Shown: positions 47,104 through 57,319, counted from the first letter of the stretch. The stretch is 64,000 nucleotides of DNA from Leptospira terpstrae serovar Hualin str. LT 11-33 = ATCC 700639 (GCF_000332495.1 NZ_AOGW02000006.1:124001-188000); one strand, 5' to 3'. Numbers and translations: made by a program. The notes: generated by a model not told the origin, from the letters alone.

Positions 47104-47124
47104 CCCGCCGCATTGGCGGGTTTT
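47104..47124 (+). terminator. GC-rich hairpin, weak intrinsic terminator
   Basis: CCCGCC-GCATT-GGCGGG, a perfect 6-bp GC stem, is followed by only four T. It ends the 53-residue gene and lies just before the ABC-F start codon, so it could also attenuate or mask the downstream ribosome-binding region. Confidence 0.5.
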
Positions 47125-47132
47125 CATACCCT

Positions 47133-49073
47133 TTGATCCAATTCATCCAAATCCACCAACATTTCGGCCCCAAAGTCCTCTTTGAGGGATTCAGCTGGCA
47201 TATCAAACCAGGATGTCGCGTTGCCATAGTCGGTCCCAACGGATCCGGTAAAACGACCCTTTTCCAGATGGCAGCCGGAAAGATGAAACCGGAATCCGGA
47301 GAAGTGATTCGTTCGAAAAATACGGTCCTTTCCCTTTTCCAACAGATCCCCGAATTTAGTCCTGAAACTTCGGTCATCGATACTGTCCTCGATGAAAACA
47401 AACTCTATGCTGAATATGATGGGAAACGAAAACAAATCGAATCCAAATTCGAAACCATTGATCATGAAGATCCTGCCTTTGAAGAACTCCTGCACGAACA
47501 AAGTGATCTAGAAGAATTTGCCCACTTACACGACTTACACGGTCTGGAAGCCAGAGCAAAAAAAATTCTATCGGGGCTTGGTTTCTCCACAACTGACTTC
47601 CTTCGCAAAACCAAAGAATTTTCACCGGGTTACCACCACCGCATCGGCCTTGCCATTGCCCTTCTCAATCCGCATAATTTATTACTTTTGGATGAACCTA
47701 CAAACCATTTGGACGACAAAACCAAATCTTGGTTAGCTGACTTTCTTGTTTCACAAAACCAAGCCTTTGTTCTTGTGACCCATGATCCTGAATTTTTAAA
47801 CCAAACAGTCGATACTATCATTGAAATCAATCCTCATGGAACATTTGAATTCCAAGGAAGTTTGGAAGAATTTTTTGAAGCAAAAAATGAAATCCAAGAA
47901 AAACTAAAAGCCCAATTCGAAAAGGAAGAAACTTATCTTAAGTCTCGAATGGAATGGGTAGAAAGATTTCGTGCCCAAGCAACCAAAGCAAGGCAAGTCC
48001 AATCGGTCATCAAACGATTAGAAAAAAGAGACCGAGTGGAAAATCCAGAAGAATCATTCTGGAACCAAAAGCCAGACTACCAATTTCAATTTGTCCCCTC
48101 GAGTAATATCATCCTTCGTTTAGAGAATGCCTCTTTTTCTTATCCTGATAAAAATACAGGAGTGAAAAAGAAAATCTTTGAAAATGCAGAGATTGAAATT
48201 TCAGCAGGCGACAAAGTGGCGCTCGTTGGTCCCAATGGTGCAGGAAAATCAACTCTCATGCGTTGTCTTTTAGAGAGACACAAACTAGATTCTGGTTCTC
48301 TCTATTATGGACCTAAAACCAAACTCGGATACTTCTCGCAAACACACGGCGAAGATTTGGACGAAAGTTTAAATCTTGTAGAAACGGTCATAAAAAAATA
48401 CCCAGAACTCAGCGAAGAAAAAGCAAGGACCCTCCTTGGACACTTTGCGTTTCCCGGGGACGGGGTGTTTAAATCCGTAAAACACTTATCAGGTGGAGAA
48501 CAAAGCCGCCTCCGGTTGGCCCTACTTGTCCAACATCCTACCAATTGTCTATTTTTGGATGAACCGACCAATCATTTGGACATAGTAATTCGGGAAGCCA
48601 TCAAACGTTCCCTCATCGACTTTCCAGGAAGCCTACTCATCATCAGCCACGACCCGGATTTTATGAAGGGACTATGTAACCGCACCTTCCAACTCTCCGG
48701 TGGTGTTTTACAAAACCTAAATTGCAGTTTTGACGACTACCTCAAGTTCCATAAGGAAGATGAAAAGGAATCGCCGGCCCCAAATCCTTTGGGCAAAGCG
48801 AAGTTCGAGGAAAAAAAAGCAAATCCTCAGGCCAGCAAAAACAAACGGAAAAAATTAGAGAAAGAAATTTCCGATTTGGAAGTCCAAATAGAAAGACTGG
48901 AAAAAAATAAAAAGGACAAAGAGGAACTTTTACAGGATCCAGAGTTCTTTAAAAACAGAAGTTTTCAGTTGGAAATGGACACTTATAACGATATTAAAAG
49001 AGAAGTTGCTCTCCTTACGAAACGTTGGGAGGATGCAACGCAAGAACTAGAAGAAATGGGCGGAGTCACATAA
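47133..49073 (+). CDS. ABC-F-family ATPase (ribosome-associated)
   Basis: A 646-residue soluble protein with two ABC ATPase domains and no membrane part. First domain (about 1-235): Walker A GPNGSGKTT (about 34), degenerate signature FSPGYHHRIGLA, Walker B LLLDEPTNHLDD. The linker (about 245-310) is charged and helical. Second domain (about 325-535): GPNGAGKST, intact LSGGEQSRLRLA, LFLDEPTNHLD. The C-terminal coiled coil runs from about 545 to 640. ABC-F proteins act on the ribosomal E-site in translation or antibiotic resistance. The start is TTG at 47133 without a clear Shine-Dalgarno, so the exact start is uncertain. It overlaps rhodanese by 1 bp. Confidence 0.94.
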   Translation: MIQFIQIHQHFGPKVLFEGFSWHIKPGCRVAIVGPNGSGKTTLFQMAAGKMKPESGEVIRSKNTVLSLFQQIPEFSPETSVIDTVLDENKLYAEYDGKRKQIESKFETIDHEDPAFEELLHEQSDLEEFAHLHDLHGLEARAKKILSGLGFSTTDFLRKTKEFSPGYHHRIGLAIALLNPHNLLLLDEPTNHLDDKTKSWLADFLVSQNQAFVLVTHDPEFLNQTVDTIIEINPHGTFEFQGSLEEFFEAKNEIQEKLKAQFEKEETYLKSRMEWVERFRAQATKARQVQSVIKRLEKRDRVENPEESFWNQKPDYQFQFVPSSNIILRLENASFSYPDKNTGVKKKIFENAEIEISAGDKVALVGPNGAGKSTLMRCLLERHKLDSGSLYYGPKTKLGYFSQTHGEDLDESLNLVETVIKKYPELSEEKARTLLGHFAFPGDGVFKSVKHLSGGEQSRLRLALLVQHPTNCLFLDEPTNHLDIVIREAIKRSLIDFPGSLLIISHDPDFMKGLCNRTFQLSGGVLQNLNCSFDDYLKFHKEDEKESPAPNPLGKAKFEEKKANPQASKNKRKKLEKEISDLEVQIERLEKNKKDKEELLQDPEFFKNRSFQLEMDTYNDIKREVALLTKRWEDATQELEEMGGVT

Positions 49074-49414
49074 TGGTACCGGAAATTGATGTAGTAAGTT
49101 TTAAAAAACGTTTGGATGCACGCGCAGAAGGCAAAGATGATTTTTTTGTATTGGATGTAAGAAACCCAAACGAACAACAAATTGCTCTCGTTCCTGGTAC
49201 AGACAAACTCATTCCCGTGAGTGAACTTGCTGCCCGTATCGAAGAGTTAAAAAGCCAAATCGATAAAGAAATATTAGTGTATTGCCGTTCGGGTGGAAGG
49301 TCGGGAATGGCTTGTGGAATTTTGGCCCAAGCTGGATTCAAATCCTACAAAAACGTAGCTGGGGGCACCTTAGCTTATTCCGACTTAGTTGATCCCTCCA
49401 TGCAAAAGTATTAA
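49073..49414 (+). CDS. Rhodanese-domain sulfurtransferase
   Basis: A single rhodanese domain of 113 residues. The N-terminus PEIDVVSFKKRL and the core FVLDVRNPNEQQIALVPGT are standard; the active-site loop is VYCRSGGRSGMA, with the catalytic cysteine near residue 71 that carries persulfide sulfur. No signal peptide is present, so it should be cytoplasmic. The start ATG (49073) overlaps the ABC-F stop (TAATG), preceded by GGCGGAG. It precedes DAHP synthase by 2 bp. The sulfur acceptor is unknown. Confidence 0.94.
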   Translation: MVPEIDVVSFKKRLDARAEGKDDFFVLDVRNPNEQQIALVPGTDKLIPVSELAARIEELKSQIDKEILVYCRSGGRSGMACGILAQAGFKSYKNVAGGTLAYSDLVDPSMQKY

Positions 49415-49416
49415 TT

Positions 49417-50466
49417 ATGAAACCTACAGCCAATTTAAGAATTTTAGAACAACATAGTCTGATTCCTCCCTCTGTCATTATGGAAGAGTTTCCATTGACA
49501 GACCAAGCCTGTGAAGTCGTTGTCCGCACAAGAAGTGAAATATCAGACATCATCCACGGAAAAGACAATAAACGTATGTTAGTTGTTGTTGGTCCTTGTT
49601 CTGTACATGACATTGGTGCCGTAATGGAATACGCATCAAAATTAAAACCCAAAATTGAAGAATTCAAAAACGAACTCCTTATCGTCATGAGAGTTTATTT
49701 TGAAAAACCAAGAACTACTGTGGGTTGGAAAGGACTCATCAACGATCCCGATTTGGATGGATCTTTTCATATCAACAAAGGCCTACAACTTGCCCGCAAA
49801 CTTTTGTTAGATTTAAATAATATGGGAATCCCTTGCGGAACCGAATTTTTAGATGTGATCTCTCCCCAATACATTGCTGATTTAGTAGCTTGGGGTGCCA
49901 TTGGTGCTAGAACCACGGAAAGCCAAGTGCATCGTGAATTGGCATCTGGTTTGTCCGCTCCCATTGGATTTAAAAATGGAACGGATGGAAATGTACAAAT
50001 TGCAGTAGATGCCATTCGGTCTGCGGGATCAAGTCACCATTTCCTTTCCGTCACCAACCAAGGGAGTAGTGCGATTTTTCGTACGGCGGGAAACAAAGAC
50101 ACACATGTGATTTTACGTGGGGGAAACAAAGGACCTAACTATGATGAGGCGTCTGTCACTGAAGTTTGTGCACAAATTGAAAAAGCCGGCCTTCCTGCAA
50201 AAGTGATGGTAGACTGTTCTCATGGAAATAGCCAAAAAGACTTTCGTAAACAACCCAGTGTGATCGATGCGGTTGCCGAACAATTTGCCAAAGGGAGCAA
50301 TCATATCTTGGGTGTGATGATTGAAAGCCATCTCAAAGAAGGAAATCAGTCCATCGATGCCAAACCACTTGTTTATGGTCAGTCCATCACGGATGCTTGT
50401 GTTTCTTGGGAAACGACAGTTCCTATGCTCGAACGATTGGCAGAAGCGGCTAAAAAAAGAAAGTAA
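49417..50466 (+). CDS. aroG: 3-deoxy-7-phosphoheptulonate (DAHP) synthase, class I
   Basis: Condenses phosphoenolpyruvate and erythrose 4-phosphate, the first step of the shikimate pathway to aromatic amino acids. The 349 residues match the E. coli AroF/G/H size. Visible blocks: VVVGPCSVHD (about 53-62), RVYFEKPRTTVGWKGLINDP (PEP site), ARTTESQVHRELASGLSAP, GFKNGTDG and VDCSHGNSQKD (metal His). The N-terminal ~30 residues resemble the feedback-inhibition region, but which amino acid inhibits is not readable, so the isozyme letter is a convenience. It is third in a tight plus-strand group with ABC-F and rhodanese and converges on panB with 3 bp between. Confidence 0.94.
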   Translation: MKPTANLRILEQHSLIPPSVIMEEFPLTDQACEVVVRTRSEISDIIHGKDNKRMLVVVGPCSVHDIGAVMEYASKLKPKIEEFKNELLIVMRVYFEKPRTTVGWKGLINDPDLDGSFHINKGLQLARKLLLDLNNMGIPCGTEFLDVISPQYIADLVAWGAIGARTTESQVHRELASGLSAPIGFKNGTDGNVQIAVDAIRSAGSSHHFLSVTNQGSSAIFRTAGNKDTHVILRGGNKGPNYDEASVTEVCAQIEKAGLPAKVMVDCSHGNSQKDFRKQPSVIDAVAEQFAKGSNHILGVMIESHLKEGNQSIDAKPLVYGQSITDACVSWETTVPMLERLAEAAKKRK

Positions 50467-50469
50467 ACC

Positions 50470-51276
50470 TTAAGTATCAGAAAAAACGTGGGTCTCCGCT
50501 GGATACTCACGTTTAGAAACTTCGCGGTGGTATAAATTCACCGCATCCTTCACTGCCCCACTGAGATTCCCAAATTTCTTCAAAAACTTAGGATGAAAGT
50601 CTTCATTCAGACCCAGTAAATCCTGCATCACAAGCACTTGACCCGAGGTATACTTTCCTGCCCCAATGCCAATGGTAGGAATGCGGATGGCTTCTGTTAT
50701 TTCTTTGCCTAAGGATTCGGGAACCATTTCGAGTAACAAAGCAAAGGCGCCTGCTTCCGCGAGTTCTCTGGATTTACGGATCATTTTGGAACGAGCGGCT
50801 TCGGTTTTTCCTTGGACACGGTGTCCGCCGAGAGTGTGCACCGACTGAGGAGTAAGCCCCAAATGAGCAAAAACTGGAATCCCGGATTCTGTCATCCTTT
50901 TGGTAAGTTCGATGATAAAGTCAGAATCCCCTTCTAGTTTCACGCAAGAAGCATTGGTTTCTTTCAAAACTCGGCCAGCAGAACGGATCCCTTCTTCAAT
51001 AGAGGTTTGGTAAGATAAAAATGGCAAATCGGCAACGATAGTTTTGTCAGGAGCTCCTTTACAAACTGCCTTAGTATGATAGATGATTTCATCCAGTGTG
51101 ACAGGAAGTGTGGACTGGTTTCCTTGGATCACCATTCCGAGAGAATCCCCCACAAGCAAACAATCTACTTCGGTTCGGTTAAAAAGTGTGGCAAAGGTAT
51201 AATCGTAACAAGTGATTACGGAGATGGGTTCTCCCGCATCGTATTTTTTTTTATACTGTAGAATAATGTTTTTCAT
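50470..51276 (-). CDS. panB: 3-methyl-2-oxobutanoate hydroxymethyltransferase
   Basis: Transfers a hydroxymethyl group to alpha-ketoisovalerate, the first committed step of pantothenate and CoA synthesis. The 268 residues match the family: PISVITCYDYTFATLF, the metal and substrate block LLVGDSLGMVIQGNQSTLPVT, SCVKLEGD, PVFAHLGLTPQSVHTLGG and IPTIGIGAG. Its start lies inside folK (26 bp overlap), so the two are translated together; both act in vitamin synthesis (CoA and folate), a reasonable functional pairing. Confidence 0.96.
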   Translation of the reverse strand: MKNIILQYKKKYDAGEPISVITCYDYTFATLFNRTEVDCLLVGDSLGMVIQGNQSTLPVTLDEIIYHTKAVCKGAPDKTIVADLPFLSYQTSIEEGIRSAGRVLKETNASCVKLEGDSDFIIELTKRMTESGIPVFAHLGLTPQSVHTLGGHRVQGKTEAARSKMIRKSRELAEAGAFALLLEMVPESLGKEITEAIRIPTIGIGAGKYTSGQVLVMQDLLGLNEDFHPKFLKKFGNLSGAVKDAVNLYHREVSKREYPAETHVFSDT

Positions 51277-51724
51277 GGTTTAGTTCCAAAAAGAGTGCAT
51301 AAACTCCAATTTCTCCCATATCAGTTAACAATTGTTTTATGAAAGGTCTAGAATAAAGGGAATGATGAGGAAGGTGTAAAAAATCTGTTTTCATCACTAC
51401 TGCTTCGTAGGTTAGGATATCGATATCGATTTCGCGAGGTCCCTTCCAAGACCTACGTTTGCGACCCAATTTGTCTTCAATTCCTTGCAATGAATCTAAT
51501 AAACAAGGAAGTGTAAAGGCAGAAGATACCATCACCTTGATAATTTGATTTAAAAAATAAGGTTGGTTGGTATTTTCTAAGGGAGCGGTTTCCAATCTTT
51601 CCGATTGTTTTAAAATTTGAACTTCGGGCAGTGTTGAAATTTCCCAAATTGCCTGGTCCATAAAATGATGTCTGTCACCTATGTTGGATCCTAATGACAA
51701 AAAGGCAATGTTGGAATATTTCAT
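51251..51724 (-). CDS. folK: 2-amino-4-hydroxy-6-hydroxymethyldihydropteridine pyrophosphokinase
   Basis: Pyrophosphorylates the pterin precursor in folate synthesis. The 157 residues have the HPPK signature: FLSLGSNIGDRHHFMDQAI (about 8-26), ETAPLENTNQPYFLN (about 46-60), LGRKRRSWKGPREIDIDILT (about 90-109) containing the metal-binding Asp pair, and LPHHSLYSRPFI. It starts 4 bp after the DnaC-like gene and overlaps panB. No folP or folB is nearby. Confidence 0.96.
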   Translation of the reverse strand: MKYSNIAFLSLGSNIGDRHHFMDQAIWEISTLPEVQILKQSERLETAPLENTNQPYFLNQIIKVMVSSAFTLPCLLDSLQGIEDKLGRKRRSWKGPREIDIDILTYEAVVMKTDFLHLPHHSLYSRPFIKQLLTDMGEIGVYALFLELNHEKHYSTV

Positions 51725-51728
51725 GATC

Positions 51729-52592
51729 TTACCTCTTTACAAACTTAGTGCGATAGTCCGGACACTTTAATTCAATTTCTTTGGTCATTTCCATCAGTCG
51801 TGAATAAATGCGACCTTGGCCTCTGTCTCTCCATTCGACTAATGAATGGTTGGAAGTGAGAAGAGTGAGTTTCTCTTGTTCATAACGACTATCAATCAAA
51901 TCGTATAACTTACGATTGTTGAATTCAGATTCCTTTTGGACACCAAAGTCATCAATGATAAGAACATCAACATTTGCAAATTCCTTTTCAATGGAACGTT
52001 CTTGTCCATGGGTTTCACTATCGGATTGGTAAGTATCGCGAATCGCTGATAAAAAGTCTTTGTTGACCTTTGCATATTTACAAGTGATCCCATAACGAAA
52101 GATAAGTTCGTTCAATATGACACAAGCGAGTAAGGTTTTCCCAGATCCTGTCCCACCCCAAAGATAAAATCCCTGTGGGGAAAAATCAGGGTTCTTAAAT
52201 TTATGAACTAGTTCATTGGCCCAGTCATGTGCGATGATAAAGGACATATCAGGATCGTTCGCTGTATCTCCAATGTCAATTGTGGACAAAAATTGGAAAC
52301 GGTACCGAGCAGGAATGTTTGCTTTTTCGACTAAATTCTCTAGGTTACGAAGGGAGAACCGGGCGTTGTGACAAACGCAAGGGAGCATTTTGTCCAATTT
52401 TCGGTCAAAAGTCATATAAGGGGGCTGCCCCTTCGACTCACAAGTGTTACAGTCGCTACCAATACAATGACATAGGACTAGAGCCCCAGAACGCGATCCT
52501 CGCACATGTTCTGCTAAGGTAATTCCGACCCCTCCACAGGTTTTACACTGCGGATTTCCGTCTCGGATGGAAGTAATTTCGGATAAATTCAT
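51729..52592 (-). CDS. DnaC/IstB-like AAA+ ATPase with N-terminal zinc-finger region
   Basis: A 287-residue AAA+ protein, likely a replicative helicase loader. An N-terminal cysteine cluster (about 14-75: QCKTCGGVG, CHCIGSDCNTC and CVCHN) may bind zinc, as DnaC-type loaders often have a helicase-binding N-domain. The ATPase region has Walker A LWGGTGSGKTLLACV (about 143-157), Walker B VLIIDDFGVQ and the arginine-finger region LYSRLMEMTKEIEL. I chose ATG 52592; a TTG at 52598 is possible. It is the first gene of a DnaC-like, folK, panB group. Confidence 0.85.
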   Translation of the reverse strand: MNLSEITSIRDGNPQCKTCGGVGITLAEHVRGSRSGALVLCHCIGSDCNTCESKGQPPYMTFDRKLDKMLPCVCHNARFSLRNLENLVEKANIPARYRFQFLSTIDIGDTANDPDMSFIIAHDWANELVHKFKNPDFSPQGFYLWGGTGSGKTLLACVILNELIFRYGITCKYAKVNKDFLSAIRDTYQSDSETHGQERSIEKEFANVDVLIIDDFGVQKESEFNNRKLYDLIDSRYEQEKLTLLTSNHSLVEWRDRGQGRIYSRLMEMTKEIELKCPDYRTKFVKR

Positions 52593-52801
52593 CTCCAAGG
52601 AGCAATCTTCTTTAATTCACTAGGCTGTCAAGGAATGAGATTTTTTAGGTGTTTAAGGACTTATGTCCCTTTAAATCCAAGAGAATCGGAAGAAAAAGTT
52701 CATGATTAGGTTTTTTTCCGCATTAATTCGTTATTATTGACTCTTGCCATTCCGATACTTTCATTGAAGAAATAGATAAACCTATTCCTTCAAAATATTG
52801 A

Positions 52802-53728
<927 letters not shown>

Positions 53729-53753
53729 TCCCGAAAACATCTCTTTCAATGAG

Positions 53754-53782
53754 AAAGCCCGGAATACAAACCGGGCTTTTTT
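53754..53782 (+). terminator. Strong terminator after fcpA
   Basis: A perfect 9-bp stem AAAGCCCGG/CCGGGCTTT with an 8-nt loop is followed by six T in all (53777-53782). It also lies just beyond the end of the convergent permease gene and may partly serve it. Confidence 0.9.
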
Positions 53783-53785
53783 GTT

Positions 53786-56329
53786 TTATTTGATTTCTTT
53801 TAAAACGGTTTTTGTTGGCATTCGAAAGAAACTAAAAAGTCCGAGAGCATACAAACTCACCGTTACAAAACAGATTCCCACAAACACTAAAGTGAGTTGT
53901 CCATAAGGATAAACACTTCTTAGCTCCAAAACAGATCTGTTTAGCACTTCATTGGAAACTACAGAATATATCAGTCCGAGTAAAAACGAAATGATAGAAA
54001 CAAGCAGTGCTTCCCTTAAAAAATGTTTTACCATAAAACGACTGTTGGCACCTATCACACGCAACAATGCAAATTCACGTTTTCTTTCCGCTTGGCTTGC
54101 ATATAACGTTGTAAATACGAGAACAAAAGATGCCGCCAGAATAAAGGCCGTCATCAGTGCCATCATCTGAGTCACTTTCTCCAAAATTCCCATAAAGGCT
54201 TGGATGGTTTTTTCCGTATCGATGACAGTGATATTAGGGAACTGATTTACGATTACCTTTTGTAATTGGTATCTGTCTTCGTTTGTATCAATCAGTAAGG
54301 AAACGATATAAAACCTGGGAGCTTTTTCTAAAATTCCTTTAGAAAATAAAACTACAAAGTTTGGTTTCATATCGGCCCAGTTCACAGAACGAAGGTTTGT
54401 AATTTTTCCTGAAACTTCACGGCCTTGGACATTAAAGGTAAGTTCATCCCCTACTCCCGCTTGCAAATATCCGGCAAAATCCCGTTCTACAGAAATTTCA
54501 TTTCGGCCCGACTCATTCCACCAATTCCCTTTGGTTACCTCTTCTGTATCATACAACTCATCCCGATACGAAAGAAAGTATTCCCTAGTTCTCGCTGTAG
54601 CACGCCAATTGCGATCCATGGCATTTTTGATGGTATCTTCTTTTTTGATGGGTTCTCCATTGACTTTGGAAAGCCTTGCTCCAATCACAGGTGCCAAATA
54701 TTGTTTTTCCACAGGAAAAGCTTTAATTGCCGTTAGTAGGTCATTCTTTTGTGTTTCTCGAATGTCTAGAAGAAACATGTTAGGCCTTCGTTCGATCTCC
54801 CTTGCACCGCTCAGTTCCAGTAAACTTTCTTGTAAGATAAGAGACAAAGTCAAAATAAACAAAGCAGACCCAAGGCCAATTATGGAAAGACGCAGTGCTC
54901 CTGACTTACGAGTTACTTTTTTAGTAACAAGGCTCCACTCTTTTGAAAGCCATCCCAGTTTTGAAATTTTTGTGATAAAGATTCCAAGAAGAATGTACAA
55001 TCCGTACACAAGAACTGGTAAGGTTAACAATATCAGTGTAAAAAGAATCCCTTTGAATATACTTTCTGTTTCGAGGACTGCAAGACTTGTAAAAAGAATA
55101 TAAATTAAAAGAAATGATCCGAATTGCCATTTGGATGTAGATAGATTGCCACTGGTTTGTGATTCTACTTCTTTCAATGCGGCAAGAGGTTTCACTGATC
55201 TTGTTTCTAATACAAGAGGAATGGAAATCAGTAACGGAAGTACAACACCAAGCACTACACTCCAAAGGATGGAAGAAAATGAGAATCCAAAAACTATCCC
55301 TGCTTCTACAGACATTAGCCCGCTGATATCAGGTAAGATAGATTGGATTCCATACCCAAGGCCAAGTCCAAGAGTGGTCCCGAAAATAGACAAAATCAAA
55401 ATTTCAGCAAAGACCAAAAGTAAAATTACATTTGGTTTGGCTCCCAAACACATAAGGATTGCAATTTCATTTCGTTTTTCAAGTAACCTTGTTCTTACTG
55501 CTGTATAAACAGAGATGGCTCCTAAGAAAAAACCAGCAAGGGCCAGTAAGGCCATATAATCAAAAGTGTTTTTGATAAACTGTTGGGACCCAGAATTGAC
55601 TTCCGTGTTATGATAGATGGTTAAATCTTCTTTGATCAGAGATTCAAATTCTTTGTCCTTCCAATCCAAACTGTCGATTGAATCTGGAAATTTTGCATAA
55701 ATGGTATAACGAATGCGACTTCCGCGTTGTACAAGACCCGTTTGGTTTGCCGTATTTCTCAAAATGATGGATCCTGGAGCTGATCCCACAAAAGAACCTA
55801 CGGCACCTGGTTCTTTCACAACAACACCAGCTAACACAAGTAAACTATCTCCCAAACGAACACGATCGCCAAGTTTCAGTTTTAAGTTCTCTACTAAAGA
55901 TTTATCAAGTAAAACCTGGTTTGGTTTTAAATTCCGATACGCAAGCTCCGGTTCGGTTTTCATTTCTCCGTAAAACGGATAGTTTGTTTCGACTGCTTTG
56001 ATAAAACTTAGGGAGTTCTCTTCCCCCGTTTCATTGGATATCATGGATAAAAACTGAATTGAAGCACTGGTTTCTGAGCCCTTGGGAAGGCTGGTTTCCA
56101 CCAATTTTTCTGCAGTTTTGGTGATTTCTTGGGGAGATTGCAGGGCAATATCGGCCCCCATAATCAATTTTGCCTCACGTTTGATGGCATTTGCGGTATT
56201 GTCTTTATAGGAATGAATCCCAATCACAGAGCCAACACCGAGTGTAATCGATACTACAATCAGTAAAGAATACCGAAATCTTGAGAATAATTCCCTTTTT
56301 AGATAAAAGCGAAACAGAGATGCTTTCAT
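53786..56329 (-). CDS. FtsX-family ABC transporter permease (YbbP-like)
   Basis: An 847-residue inner-membrane protein with about ten hydrophobic segments: one N-terminal (about 20-40), two FtsX-type groups (about 258-365 and 720-835) and a middle pair (about 405-455, 480-500). Large extracytoplasmic loops lie between them. This double-FtsX plan with MacB-like domains matches YbbP/LolE-like permeases, which act as mechanotransmitters or release lipoproteins rather than import solutes. It overlaps its ATPase gene by 4 bp (ATGA), so they form one complex. The substrate is unknown; lipid, lipoprotein or toxic peptide are candidates. Confidence 0.9.
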   Translation of the reverse strand: MKASLFRFYLKRELFSRFRYSLLIVVSITLGVGSVIGIHSYKDNTANAIKREAKLIMGADIALQSPQEITKTAEKLVETSLPKGSETSASIQFLSMISNETGEENSLSFIKAVETNYPFYGEMKTEPELAYRNLKPNQVLLDKSLVENLKLKLGDRVRLGDSLLVLAGVVVKEPGAVGSFVGSAPGSIILRNTANQTGLVQRGSRIRYTIYAKFPDSIDSLDWKDKEFESLIKEDLTIYHNTEVNSGSQQFIKNTFDYMALLALAGFFLGAISVYTAVRTRLLEKRNEIAILMCLGAKPNVILLLVFAEILILSIFGTTLGLGLGYGIQSILPDISGLMSVEAGIVFGFSFSSILWSVVLGVVLPLLISIPLVLETRSVKPLAALKEVESQTSGNLSTSKWQFGSFLLIYILFTSLAVLETESIFKGILFTLILLTLPVLVYGLYILLGIFITKISKLGWLSKEWSLVTKKVTRKSGALRLSIIGLGSALFILTLSLILQESLLELSGAREIERRPNMFLLDIRETQKNDLLTAIKAFPVEKQYLAPVIGARLSKVNGEPIKKEDTIKNAMDRNWRATARTREYFLSYRDELYDTEEVTKGNWWNESGRNEISVERDFAGYLQAGVGDELTFNVQGREVSGKITNLRSVNWADMKPNFVVLFSKGILEKAPRFYIVSLLIDTNEDRYQLQKVIVNQFPNITVIDTEKTIQAFMGILEKVTQMMALMTAFILAASFVLVFTTLYASQAERKREFALLRVIGANSRFMVKHFLREALLVSIISFLLGLIYSVVSNEVLNRSVLELRSVYPYGQLTLVFVGICFVTVSLYALGLFSFFRMPTKTVLKEIK

Positions 56330-57102
56330 CGACTTCCCTTCTTCGAAATGATGGTCGTTTTCTTCTGTTTGGTGGTCTTTTTTGTAGCCAATTTTCTGGA
56401 AGAAACCGATTTCCTTTTCTTTTGATTCCTTGAATCTGAAATAATTTCCCCATCTTTCATTTCCAACACACGATCGGCAAGTTTTGCCACATCAGGGTCA
56501 TGAGTTACCACAACTAATGTGGTTCCTTGTTCTTTGTTTCTAAATAAAAGAAGGTCAAGAATGGTTTTGCTATTTTTAAAATCTAAGTTGGCTGTGGGTT
56601 CATCTGCAAAAATAATCTTAGGATCGTTTACAAAACTTCTTGCGATGGCAATTCTTTGTTCTTCGCCACCTGACAACTGTTTTGGGAAGTGAGTGGCACG
56701 ATGGGACATAGATACTGATTCCAATATCTTTTCTGATTTTTTTAAAATCTCTGCTTCAGTCAGTGAAGATTTTAAGTATAAAGGGATCCCTACATTCTCA
56801 ATTGCATTGAGTCCGGGAAGTAATTGGAAGTTTTGAAAGATAAAACCAATCCGATCTGCACGTAAATCAGCTAAATTCGATTCATTTTCCAAAGTCACAT
56901 CGATTCCATCTAATGCAACTACCCCAGTATCAGGTTTATCTAGACCGGCCGCTACACCGAGTAATGTTGACTTACCTGAGCCAGACGGGCCTATAATCGC
57001 TACAAATTCACCTGTTTCAATGCGAAATGAAATATTTTTCAACACATCAATCGTTTCCGATTCATTGTGAAATGACTTGAACACATTTTTAAATTCCAAC
57101 AC
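56326..57102 (-). CDS. ABC transporter ATP-binding protein (LolD/YbbA-like) with basic C-terminal tail
   Basis: A 258-residue ATPase of the MacB/LolD group: Walker A GPSGSGKSTL (about 40-49), Q-loop FQNFQLLPGLNAIENVGIPL, signature LSGGEEQRIAIARS (with Glu-Glu where Gln-Gln is often seen), Walker B IIFADEPTAN and switch His in VVVTHDPDVAK. Residues about 222-258 form a very basic tail (RNQKKRKSVSSRKLATKKTT onward), not typical of the family. It couples to the permease downstream by a 4-bp overlap. No solute-binding protein gene is adjacent. Confidence 0.93.
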   Translation of the reverse strand: MLEFKNVFKSFHNESETIDVLKNISFRIETGEFVAIIGPSGSGKSTLLGVAAGLDKPDTGVVALDGIDVTLENESNLADLRADRIGFIFQNFQLLPGLNAIENVGIPLYLKSSLTEAEILKKSEKILESVSMSHRATHFPKQLSGGEEQRIAIARSFVNDPKIIFADEPTANLDFKNSKTILDLLLFRNKEQGTTLVVVTHDPDVAKLADRVLEMKDGEIISDSRNQKKRKSVSSRKLATKKTTKQKKTTIISKKGSR

Positions 57103-57127
57103 TAGGTTTTTCCCCCAAAGATTTTAT

Positions 57128-57188
57128 CGCCTAACAAAAGAGACATGACTAATAACGGGCATTTAATAAGAAAATCACCGCCTAACAA
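57128..57188. repeat. Pair of 10-bp direct repeats in the 300-bp intergenic region
   Basis: CGCCTAACAA occurs at 57128-57137 and again at 57179-57188, 51 bp apart, just upstream of the ABC ATPase gene. The rest of this intergenic region (57103-57402) is AT-rich and holds the promoter at 57320 but no gene that I can see. Regulatory meaning is unproven. Confidence 0.35.
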
Positions 57189-57319
57189 TGATTTTTCAAT
57201 TTTTTCCATAACAGTTATAATTTTTTTTATTTTCATTTTCGTTCCAACTATATTGCACAGATTGAAAAAAAATCTGACAAAAATTTACTTATCTTTTTGA
57301 GTGTACTTCCTAATTTTTT

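Noticed and set aside
54531..55103. A 190-codon plus-strand frame inside the FtsX-type permease gene.
   Set aside because: It is fully antisense to the permease, serine- and arginine-rich in the manner of shadow frames, with no domain seen.
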